A stretch of 64,000 nt of DNA, from assembly GCA_963715045.1 (NCBI GenBank), contig CAVQRC010000009.1, positions 468,622-532,621 of the forward strand, given 5' to 3'. The DNA is from CAVQRC01 sp963715045. Its GTDB lineage: Bacteria > Planctomycetota > Planctomycetia > Pirellulales > Lacipirellulaceae. The translations under genes and the position numbers were made by a program. How positions within the stretch are numbered: the stretch's first letter is position 1; the number at the start of each line of letters is the position of its first letter. The notes beneath the pieces were generated by a model. It worked only from the letters and a program-made list of their open reading frames with translations, was not told the DNA's origin and made no database searches. Positions 53,445 to 62,700 of the stretch are shown piece by piece.

Positions 53445-53662
53445 AAAAACGCGAAAAACACGAAAAGGAGATACCACGAAATACACGAAAGGAGAGGACC
53501 ACGAACGGCGTGATGAACAGGGAAGGAAGGGCTCGGGATCTGATCCCCACCAACAGGATCCTCGTCAATCAGATTGTCTGGCTGGTCGCTGGCCAGCGAA
53601 ACCGGTTTCTCTTTCGTGTATTTCGTGTATTTCGTGGTTCTCGTGGTTCTCGTGGTTTCTCA
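53445..53662. repeat. CACGAAA-type short motif runs, inverted around the TPR-gene 3' end
   Basis: Left arm: ACCACGAAAAACGCGAAAAA, CACGAAATACACGAAAGGAG. Right arm: TTTCGTGTATTTCGTGTATT, TTCGTGGTTCTCGTGGTTCTCGTGG. The arms face each other around about 120 bases. The right arm lies in the last codons of the TPR gene and creates its tail NHENHENHEIHEIHERET. Confidence 0.75.
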
Positions 53663-56311
53663 CGGCGACTCCGGGCCTGGTGATTCCGCGTGTCTCTCGT
53701 CCCTGCCGGGGGCTGCGGTGGCTTCCTTGCCAGAACGCCTGCAGCGCGACCCAGTCGAGATCGTCCACGCGATATTTGCCGAAGCGTTCATCATGGGGGA
53801 GCCGCGTGGCCAGAGGGATCGGTGGAAGCGATTCAATTGCCGTGATGTCGATCCCGTCGAGACGATCCTGTGCCTGATCGGCAAGTCCCTGTTCGCGCTC
53901 CGCGAGGGCGATCACCACCTGGGCGATGGCGTGACCACGATCCTTCAAGGGTGTTTCGCCGTAGTGGGATTCGAGCGTTCTCACGGCCGATTCGTAATCG
54001 CCACGGCGATATTCCAGAATCCCCCGTACGAGCGGAGAGGTTGGATTCGCCACATCGACTTCACGCTCGGCCAGTACGACCCATCTCTCGAACGTTGCGA
54101 GTTCCTGTTCGGTGCACGGCATCAACAGACTGACCAATGCCAACGATTCGGCGTCTGCAGCGGTGGTGGTAGAGCCATACTTCCTGGCCAGCACGTCGCG
54201 GACTTCCTGGTATTCATCGGAAAGATTCGCGATGCACGCCCAGCCGGCCAGCCGAATCCACAACGAGGGGACCGGATGGCCCGTCTGAGTCGTTTCACGG
54301 GTCCGTCCGAGCCGCATCCCGGTCAGGCTGTCACGGACGGCCTGCGGCATGTCATTCAGTGCCCGGTAGAGGAGCCCCCGCCTGATCCAGCAGTCGGCCA
54401 CTTGCGGGTGCATTTCAATGCGAGAGTCCAAGCTGCTGAGCACCGGTGCCAGAAAGTCGCGAGTTACCTGCTTGGTCTTCTCGGCGAGAGACAAATAGGG
54501 CCTGATGCCCATGCGATCGAGGTCCGAGAAAGCCATCGCCCCGGTGTTGCCCAGGATCTGCAGACCCTGCCGAAGATGCATCGCGGCAGGCTCTTCGTAC
54601 CCTGAATTCCAGGAGAGGTTGCGACCGCAGACCATGTGGGCCAGGCCCGTTTGGTAATCACTCGGGCCGAGGGATTGGGTCTGAATGTCGATGGCTTCTT
54701 CAAACAGTCGGGTACCCTCGGCGATCCTGGTGGGTTCCGATTGTCTGGTGAGCAGATCTGCGAGGGCGATCAGAGCCGTCGCGGTCCGTGGCTCATCGCC
54801 GTAAACGTGCCGGCATCCTTTCACCGTCTCGCGAGAAAACCGCTCTTTTTTAGCCGGGTCCGTTTCGAGGCCCGTCAACGATGTCCGCATGAGCAACAAG
54901 ACGGGGTGAAACGCGTTCCCACGAAAGACATCGGCCCCTTCCTCGATCGCGCGATGGAGCGAGTCGACAACCGTCTGGTGGTCGCCCCTCGCCGCGGCAA
55001 TCTGTGCCTGGATGAACAACTGCAGCGGGTTGCCGAGATGGTTCGCGTTGCCGTGCCGCTGGTAGATCGCCTTGGCCACGGCGAGATGCTCCATCGCCTG
55101 CAGAGTCTGCTTCCCGTACGCAAAGTGACCCGCGAGGACCAGATTCAAATTCGCGATGTCGATGTGCGTGGCGGCGACCTGTCTCCGACGTGTTTCGAGC
55201 AGCTCCTGCCACTTCGGGATGAGCGCTTTGATCGCGGCGAATTGTTTCTGGCGATCGCCCATCGGCGGGTCCTCAAACTGGCAGAACAGACTGAGAACCC
55301 TGGATTGCAGTGTCTCCAAGTGATCTTTGCCTAATTGGTCCCTGCGAATCTCGATGGCCCGCATCGCCAGTTCGCTGGCTGCTGCGTTCCGGCCTTGAAC
55401 CAACCGCAGTTCTGCCAGATTGTGCAGGCTCGCGGCCATTTCGGGATCGTTGGCGGAGAGCATCTTCCGGCGGATTTTGTAGCCCTCGGCGAGGAACCGC
55501 TCTGCTTCCCGCAGGTCGCCAAGCCCGAGATAAAACTGCCCGACAAGGTTCAGCAGCCGCGCCTGAGTCAAGGGTGCTTCGCGGAGATCTGCGCGGATTC
55601 GCTCGAGCCGACTGTGCGGCCCGCGCTCAGGCCCTCCCAGTTCGAACAGCAAAGATGCTCGCGCGGGCTGGAGCACTTCCCCCAGCAAATCGGTGACCTC
55701 ATCGGCGGACTTCCTCCACGCCATGGCTCGCTCGCGCTGTCCGATCGCTTTGGCCTCTGCAGAACGTGCCCGGGTCAGCGTTTGTTGTGCCTCACGTTCG
55801 GAACGCTCCGCTCGCTCGCGGCGCTGCGTTTGCGGTCACGTACATCGCCGTAGTCAACGCAGAAATCGCCATCAGAAGCAATGCGAACGCTGCCGCGGCG
55901 AGCTTCAGGGCGATGTGACGGCGGACTCGGCGGTTGCGACTCGGCGGATTCCATGCCCGCGGAACCGAACAGACGCCCGATCTGGATTCTTCGCACGACT
56001 GCATTCGCAGCGGCCCCGGACGGATGGCCAAACGTGTCGCCCGATGGATATGCTTTGCCCGAGTCGCCGTCGACGAGCAAGTTCTGAATTCGCTTCGCTG
56101 CGTCTCGAAGCCCCGTTTCGTGCGTGAACTCGTCGCCGGATTCGGCACGCAGGCGTTGGCCGACCTCTTCGGCGACGACGTCGAGATCGTCCAGCGTGGC
56201 CTCACAGTGTCGGCAGACCTGCAAGTCTTCGTCCGACGCCGTGGATTCGAGGATCTGCCGCAGCAGGCAATCGGCGTGAGCTCTAGCAGTGCATCGATTC
56301 ATGAAGGCCAT
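53565..56311 (-). pseudogene. Membrane-anchored TPR protein without a kinase domain, partner of ECF sigma; apparent double frameshift
   Basis: About 910 residues if two indels are repaired (near 55920 and 55826). The start, ATG 56311, overlaps the sigma-factor stop (TGATG), which implies translational coupling. N-terminal segment: MNRCTARAHADCLLRQIL, VCRHCEATLDDLDVVAEEV, with a His/Cys cluster (HxxC and CRHC) typical of the anti-sigma zinc motif. Next is a transmembrane helix (ALKLAAAAFALLLMAISALTTAMY) and a coiled coil (RRERERAERSEREAQQTLTRARS...). The main part is TPR repeats: LLNLVGQFYLGLGDLREAERFLAEGY, AASLHNLAELRLVQGRNAAASELAMR, and IDIQTQSLGPSDYQTGLAHMVCGRN. In planctomycetes the same layout normally has a Ser/Thr kinase domain between the N-terminal motif and the helix, but none is present. 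The tail after NHENHENHE is repeat-encoded. Confidence 0.75.
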
Positions 56312-56913
56312 CACGCTGGCAGCACTTCCTTGAGTCGAGCCAGGACGCGAAACTTTGCCTGCCGCACCGCGCCGGCCGTCATCCGCAGGTCAGTCGCGAT
56401 CGCCTTTGTCGGATGCCCCTCGACGGTCGCCCGCCAGAATGCCTGCCAGGTGTGAGGCTCAAAATCGGCGCGCACGAGTTCCGCCGCTTTGCGGATGATC
56501 ATCGACTCGGCGGAGTCCTCGGGATCGATGTCGTCGAGTGTCGTGTCTTCGGCGATCCAATCGGGGATAGCCTGGATCATATGGTACCCGTCGGACCCAC
56601 CGTGGGCCTGGTCGCGTCGAATGTTCTTCTTGCGGAACCAACCTCGCAATTCGTTTCGCGTGATCGTCCACAGCCATCCGCGAAACGTATCGCCGGGGCG
56701 GTCTTTGCGGAACTTGTGGAGGTGGCCCGCGACGATGCGAAATATGTCCTGGACGAGGTCGGCCGCGTCGGATTCCTGGAGTCCCGCACGGCGGATCCAG
56801 GTGTAGATCAACGGCGAGTAGATCTCGCACAACCGCTGCCAGGCCTGCTGATCATTCTGGCGCGCTGCGTCGAGGAGGGTCAGCGACGTACGGGAGGGCT
56901 CTGCGCGTTTCAT
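56311..56913 (-). CDS. ECF-type RNA polymerase sigma factor
   Basis: A 200-residue sigma-70 family ECF factor of the planctomycete type. Region 2 is LLDAARQNDQQAWQRLCEIYSPLIYTWIRRAGLQESDAADLVQDIFRIVAGHLHKFRKD and TFRGWLWTITRNELRGWFRKKN in pieces, and region 4 is AFWRATVEGHPTKAIATDLRMTAGAVRQAKFRVLARLKEVL, with the helix-turn-helix AIATDLRMTAGAVRQAKFRVL. It binds core RNA polymerase and recognises its own promoter type. ATG 56913 is the start. It is co-transcribed and coupled with the TPR protein that follows, which may act as its regulator in place of the usual protein kinase. Confidence 0.93.
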   Translation of the reverse strand: MKRAEPSRTSLTLLDAARQNDQQAWQRLCEIYSPLIYTWIRRAGLQESDAADLVQDIFRIVAGHLHKFRKDRPGDTFRGWLWTITRNELRGWFRKKNIRRDQAHGGSDGYHMIQAIPDWIAEDTTLDDIDPEDSAESMIIRKAAELVRADFEPHTWQAFWRATVEGHPTKAIATDLRMTAGAVRQAKFRVLARLKEVLPA

Positions 56914-57025
56914 GGCATCTCGGCGGTCGATCTCGGAGGCCAGGAGTATAGCAAAGGTGTATCAGGTTTTCCGCGCGATTCGACTCCCGCGTGAGCTCGT
57001 CTCACGGCTGGCACGTGTCTCCCCG

Positions 57026-57468
57026 ACCCCCGTGTGCTTGTCTTGCTCCCGAGTGAAGCAGGTCATCCGGAGCTCACGCGTGAAGGATCCTGTCCGACCC
57101 CCGGGAGCTTGCTCACGGGTGAAGCAGGTCACTGGCTAGAGGGGTGCGACCAATACCCCCCGGCAGGCCGCGGCGCGGCCGCGGGAGTCGATGTTGACTG
57201 TGCGCTTCGCGAGGGGCGAATCCATCTGCCGGCTTCGCCGGCTGATTTAAGAGAAATGCGTTTACCGTTCGCGAAGCGAACGTGTTCGCGTGCGGTTAGT
57301 TGTGTCGTCGCGGCACGTCGGTGCTGCCGTGGTTGGGTTGTGTCGGCCCCATCGCGATTAGCCGATGACCTGATTCACCCCCGAGCGAGCTCGGAGGGGT
57401 CTGGGCCGCCGTCGTTCCGACCCCCGTGAGCTTGCTCACGGGTGAAGCAGGTCGATGGCTAGAGGCGA
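57026..57468 (+). repeat. Array D, upstream copies: partial head, full unit and second head
   Basis: A partial unit head starts at 57026 (ACCCCCGTGTGCTTG then a divergent part). A complete, diverged unit spans 57097-57419, and the head of another at 57420-57468 (ACCCCCGTGAGCTTGCTCAC, GGGTGAAGCAGGTC, GGCTAGAGG) is directly followed by the transposase leader. The full unit keeps the CGTTCGCGAAGCGAACG hairpin but its long central hairpin (CTGCCGGCTTCGCCGGCTG) is shortened compared with the downstream units. This explains most of the 624 bases between the sigma gene and the transposase gene. Confidence 0.85.
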
Positions 57469-57537
57469 CCGCATCTTGTATGGAGATTTGTGCAAATGTA
57501 CACTATTCAGCCGATGCCCCTAGCTCAGGAGTTCGCC

Positions 57538-58353
57538 ATGAATCCTCGCCCACGCTACGTCGGCAAAGACCTCAATCCGGCTTACTGCCTCCGCTATTCG
57601 TGGACCGGCTGGCCGAGCGCGCCGCGGTTCGAGAATTCGCCCGACGACGCGGTGCTTGAGTCCCTTCGCGACTCCTGGGAAGCGGACGGTATGCGGTTAC
57701 TGGAATGGAAATGGACCGAGAAGCAAATTCAACTCACATTCAGCACCACACCTGCCGTATCTCCTGTCTTCCTCGCGTCGCGGGCTAAGGGTCGCCTCCA
57801 GTACACGCTGCGTAAGGCGTCCGTGCCAGAGAGATTCAGCCGCAAGCTTTCGGTCCGCTCGATCGGCGACAACACGACCGGAGATGTGGAAGACTACATC
57901 AAGAAACAGGTGCGAAAGGAGTCGTTCGTTGACGCTGTGTTCGCAGGCAAGATGCAGAAGCTGATCTTCGTTGCGCCGGAAGTGGATCTTTCAAAACCGA
58001 GTTTGTCAGGCAGCGGAACCTACTGGTACAACCTGCATCTTGTGCTGGTCGTGGAAGGACGATCGCGGATCGCAGATCTGAATCGGCTGAGTCAGCTTCG
58101 GGAGGGCGCGTTGCGGATCTCTGAGAAGAAAAGATATGGCGTGTCGACCTTGTCGGTGATGCCCGACCATCTTCACGTCGCATTGCGGGGAGATCCTGCC
58201 CAATCGCCACTTGATATCGCCCTGGCGTTTCAGAACAATCTCACCTACATGCTCCGCCAGCCGATCTGGACCGAGAACTTCTACGTCGGAACGTTCTCCG
58301 AATACTCGATGAACGCAATACGGCGTTTGCGGGCGACGAACTTCACCCAGTGA
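57538..58353 (+). CDS. HUH Y1 transposase-like protein with two fused, complementary domains
   Basis: A 271-residue protein. Start ATG 57538 is fixed by an AGGAG site 7 bases upstream. Two IS200/RAYT (Y1) domains can be seen. Domain 1 (about 10-135): YCLRYSWTGWPS, WKWTEKQIQLTFSTTPAVSP where the HUH histidines should be (residues 63-65 are Gln-Ile-Gln), AKGRLQYTLRK, and FSRKLSVRSIGDNTTGDVED then Y120-IKKQ, like the YIENQ tyrosine of IS608 TnpA. Domain 2 (about 160-271): TYWYNLHLVLVVEGR, YGVSTLSVMPDHLHVALRG (HUH at 211-213), IWTENFYVGTFSEYSMNAIR, with Leu264 where Tyr would be. One chain thus supplies one Tyr and one HUH. It sits in array D. Other explanation: a decayed duplicate with no activity. 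Key residues read directly; pairing with IS608 is by eye. Confidence 0.78.
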   Translation: MNPRPRYVGKDLNPAYCLRYSWTGWPSAPRFENSPDDAVLESLRDSWEADGMRLLEWKWTEKQIQLTFSTTPAVSPVFLASRAKGRLQYTLRKASVPERFSRKLSVRSIGDNTTGDVEDYIKKQVRKESFVDAVFAGKMQKLIFVAPEVDLSKPSLSGSGTYWYNLHLVLVVEGRSRIADLNRLSQLREGALRISEKKRYGVSTLSVMPDHLHVALRGDPAQSPLDIALAFQNNLTYMLRQPIWTENFYVGTFSEYSMNAIRRLRATNFTQ

Positions 58354-58400
58354 ACGGGAAGGTAGTTCTCTCGACCTGCCATCCGCGTTCGCAAAGCTCG

Positions 58401-59695
58401 ACCCCCGTGTGCTTGCTCACGGGTGAAGCAGGTCACCGGCTAGAGGGGTGCGACCGATACCCCCCGGCAGGCCGCGGCGCGGCCGCGGGAGTCGACGTTG
58501 ACTGTGCGCTTCGCGAGGGGCGAATCCATCAGCCGGCTTCGCCGGCTGATGGATGAGAGGGTATTCACGTTCGCGAAGCGAACGTCGCCGAATGGGTGTG
58601 ATCTCGTCGTCGCGGCACGTCGGTGCTGTCGCGGTTGGGTTGTGTCGGCCCCATCGCGATTAGCCGATGACCTGATTCACCCCCGAGCAAGCTCGGAGGG
58701 GTCTGGGCGGCTGTCGTCGCCACGTTCCGACCCCCGTGTGCTTGCTCACGGGTGAAGCAGGTCACCGGCTAGAGGGGTGCGACCGATACCCCCCGGCAGG
58801 CCGCGGCGCGGCCGCGGGAGTCGACGTTGACTGTGCGCTTCGCGAGGGGCGAATCCATCAGCCGGCTTCGCCGGCTGATGGATGAGAGGGTATTCACGTT
58901 CGCGAAGCGAACGTCGCCGAATGGGTGTGATCTCGTCGTCGCGGCACGTCGGTGCTGTCGCGGTTGGGTTGTGTCGGCCCCATCGCGATTAGCCGATGAC
59001 CTGATTCACCCCCGAGCAAGCTCGGAGGGGTCTGGGCGGCTGTCGTCGCCACGTTCCGACCCCCGTGTGCTTGCTCACGGGTGAAGCAGGTCACCGGCTA
59101 GAGGGGTGCGACCGATACCCCCGGCAGGCCGCGGCGCGGCCGCGGGAGTCGACGTTGACTGTGCGCTTCGCGAGGGGCGAATCCATCAGCCGGCTTCGCC
59201 GGCTGATGGATGAGAGGGTATTCACGTTCGCGAAGCGAACGTCGCCGAATGGGTGTGATCTCGTCGTCGCGGCACGTCGGTGCTGTCGCGGTTGGGTTGT
59301 GTCGGCCCCATCGCGATTAGCCGATGACCTGATTCACCCCCGAGCAAGCTCGGAGGGGTCTGGGCGGCTGTCGTCGCCACGTTCCGACCCCCGTGTGCTT
59401 GCTCACGGGTGAAGCAGGTCACCGGCTAGAGGGGTGCGACCGATACCCCCGGCAGGCCGCGGCGCGGCCGCGGGAGTCGACGTTGACTGTGCGCTTCGCG
59501 AGGGGCGAATCCATCAGCCGGCTTCGCCGGCTGATGGATGAGAGGGTATTCACGTTCGCGAAGCGAACGTCGCCGAATGGGTGTGATCTCGTCGTCGCGG
59601 CACGTCGGTGCTGTCGCGGTTGGGTTGTGTCGGCCCCATCGCGATTAGCCGATGACCTGATTCACCCCCGAGCGAGCTCGGAGGGGTCTGGGCGG
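58401..59695 (+). repeat. Array D: four tandem 328-329 bp palindrome-rich units
   Basis: Units at 58401-58729, 58730-59058, 59059-59386 and 59387-59695 are almost identical (third and later units are one C shorter in a C-run). Each has, in order: hairpin CCCGTG...CACGGG; conserved GGTCACCGGCTAGAGG; a GC-rich CCGCGGCGCGGCCGCGG palindrome; a 14-bp perfect stem ATCCATCAGCCGGC-TTC-GCCGGCTGATGGAT (58524-58554 in unit 1); a second hairpin ACGTTCGC-GAA-GCGAACGT (58567-58585); and CCGAGC-AA-GCTCGG near the end. No protein in the repeated frames has a ribosome site; the repeated 66-152 residue frames are by-products. The 1407-base gap after the transposase is this array plus about 60 bases without features. 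Confidence 0.92.
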
Positions 59696-59760
59696 CATGC
59701 GAAGTATGCCCCGCAGATCGCAGCCGGGATCATAGCGTGTCGCGGCGACGACCAATCAAC

Positions 59761-62700
59761 TCACTTCGTTTCGGCACGCACTTCGACACCACTGATCAGG
59801 GTGCGGCCGGTCGTCGGCAGGAGGTCGATGCGAAGTTCCTGGCCGGCCTGAATGCCACGAAACTCCTTGATCACGGAACGATTCGCGGCTCCATCCCCGC
59901 CGGCGATGTCGAATCCGCTGAGAACTTGCTGGCCCTGGAGCAGGACGTCGAAGACCCGCTCTGCGGGGTCCGCCTGCTCGACCTCCGCGAACACGAGGCG
60001 TACCGTGTAGGGCCGCGTAGCGATTTCAGATTCCTTGGCGAGCGTGATCGCAATCGAGGTACACCCTTCGACGCCGGAACAAGCCACCCATGCCAGTTCG
60101 CCGTCGGCGATCCGGGACGGATGGTGGCGAAACCAGGAGACGTCATTGCCTTTGACAGTCACCGGGACGTCAGGCGAGTCGCCGCCGACGCTGGGATAGT
60201 CGAGCCACAGCGTTCCGTCAGGTCCGCGGCGATCCCCCGGGGCTCCGAAGTTCAGGCCCAGCCGGCGGACGCGTTCGCCCTGCCACGGATACCTGTTGAA
60301 CGTCCACATGTGTACGTCGGGCATGTGGATCAGGGCCAGCGACGTTCGGTTCTGAAACGAACACGTGCACGTCCGTGTGTAGTCCGGCGCGCTGAGCGAC
60401 TCCATCGGCCGGAATCAGGTTGGCCGTGCACCCGGAACGGAAGCCCCCGAGGTTGCCCGTGCCGCTGTCGCCGGCGAGGTCGTAAAACCCGGCAGCGGAC
60501 GAACGAAACGTGATCAGGTACTCCGAGGCGATCGCCGTATTGCAGCCGCGGTTGCGACTGTACGACCATGCGGTTTCCTCCTCGGTCAGGGGATGCCGGC
60601 GGGTCATCGGCTCACCGGTCAACAGATTCAGCGAGATGCCAGGCTCGACTTGGGTGAGGACCTGGTCGTGCAGGAGCATGCAGGGGCCGCTGTAGCGAAG
60701 ATCGTTCTGCCAGAGCACGTCGCCGCTGGCACCCTGGTAGGCGACCATTCCCTCGGCGACCTCGTCCAATGCGCGATCCCCCGAGGCACTGCCTGCCTGC
60801 AGCAGCACGTCAAACTCGGCCGAGTAGCCCAGCCACGTGCCGAATACCCGCTCGGTCGTCTGCCACAGCTCCGCGCCCGTGTTGAGGTCCAGGGCGATGA
60901 TCCTTCGCCGTTCGGTCGGCGGCGTCCCCCGCCGGCTGAGAAAGTCGAGCTCGGCAGCGGGCAACCGATCGAGGGCGAACACCTTGCCGTTGCCGGCGGC
61001 GATCGCATTATGGCGAAACGTCTCGTGGGCCGTGACCTGCCAGAGCAGGGTGCCGGTATGGCGATTCAGCCCGACCAGTCGCTTGCTCGCCGTGCGGCTC
61101 GAATTACCGAAGCTGCCGATCGGCGGGGCCCGGTACTTTGGCAATGGGTAGTAAGCCTCGAGCAACTGTCGCTTCAGCTCCAGTGCCCGGGGCCTGGCGT
61201 GGCGGTCGTCGCCGCCGGAGAGATAGGCCTCGAGTTCCCGCTCGAGCTCTCGCACGTTCGCCTTCTTACGCACGGCGGGAGGAACCTGGGCGAGCAACTC
61301 ACTGCTGAACAGCAGCCGATTAAACTGTTCGACCAGGTAGGCCGATTCCTTCTCCGCCGATCCGAGCTCGCGGAAATCGAACTGCTGCAGTGCCCGCAGG
61401 GCTTCGCGCAGCGGCCTGGCCCGATCGCCGTAATACCGCCTCATCTCGTAGCTCGTGAACGCAGGCGAGGTGCGTGCGTACGGCTCGACGCCGCCGATCA
61501 GGACGTCATCGAGAACGGCCAGAAAGCCCCACTCGGGTGCTTCGGTTTCGCCCTCGGCGGGAGGAATGGAGTACCGGGCCCGCGTCACGCCTGTGGCCGG
61601 ATCGAGAGCGTGGCATTCGGTCCCGTGAATCACATAGACCGCGTCGTCGACCGATACGTAGTTGCCGCCGATCGCCCCCGCGCCCGGTGCATGATCCGTC
61701 GACGTATACGGCCTGCCCAAGTCGGGGAACGCCCGTTCCCACAGCAACTGCCCCGTGTACACGTCAACGGCTCGCAGCATGTCCGGGCCCTCGATGAACA
61801 GCCGCCCGCCCACGACTTGGGGAGCCGGCCCGTGACCGTGACGCGGCAGGACATCCGCGTTGGAGGGTCCGCCAAACCACAGGATCCCCAGCGGAGCCTG
61901 AACGAGTTCGTCCTGCGAAGAGACGGTGTTGCCCGCATCCCCGTTGTGATGCGTCCACGACCCCGATCCGGGTAGCGCCCCGACCCGACGCAGAATGGAA
62001 ACGCCCGTTTCCCGCCCGACTTCCGCCCGGGCAAGTTGGGCAGCCGCCACATTGCTGGCGAACGATTCGTGCTGCTCGGCGCTGAGCGCGAAGCAGGCGA
62101 CTCCCCCATAGGGGCGAAGGGACGCGAAGAAACGTTCGCAAAACTGCCGACCCCGTTCCAGGCCGGCCGCCGCGAGGTCTTCGGAGACGATCAGACGCGC
62201 CAGGTAAGGCGGAAATTGAATCGAATGGATGTCGCCGGCAAGAACTTCGACGCGGGAGCCGGACAGATTGCTGTCGTCGTACTTTCGCCGCGTGCGGGCC
62301 ACGAGTTGGGCATCGGGGTCCAGGGCCACAATGTGCAGTTCTGATTGGGCAACCAGTTCGTCGAGGAGCCGGCCACTGCCGATCCCCAGCAACAGGCAAT
62401 AGCCACTCTTTGTGCCGGCCAGTTGCAGCACACGCTGAGTGTGTGACGTCCATGAGTCGGGCCGGGACGATGCCTGGGCCTGGGACGACGGTGGTGAGGC
62501 GAGCGGCTCGAGTTCACTGACGACAATTGGCGTACCGGTCGCCGGTGGATCTCCAGAGAAACAAAGGACCTCGCCCCGATCGGTCGATACGAAGAGCTTC
62601 TGGTCGGCGGCGACCATGTTCAGCGGCGTGCCCTCGATCGGCACCGTCCAGGCGACGGCCGGCTGACCGTTCTCGCCCGAGAAATCGACGGCCACGACGT

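Noticed and set aside
58401..59695. CRISPR array
   Set aside because: Units are 328-329 bases and joined directly, with no short repeats separated by unique spacers, and no cas genes are near.
58498..59851. Repeated proteins of 66-152 residues inside array D (several identical frames on both strands)
   Set aside because: They follow the repeat unit exactly, are rich in Arg/Ser/Pro, have no ribosome site and occur on both strands; by-products of GC-rich repeats.
60593..61975. 460-residue frame opposite the giant propeller gene
   Set aside because: Antisense shadow; the minus strand has clear propeller blades and methyltransferase motifs.
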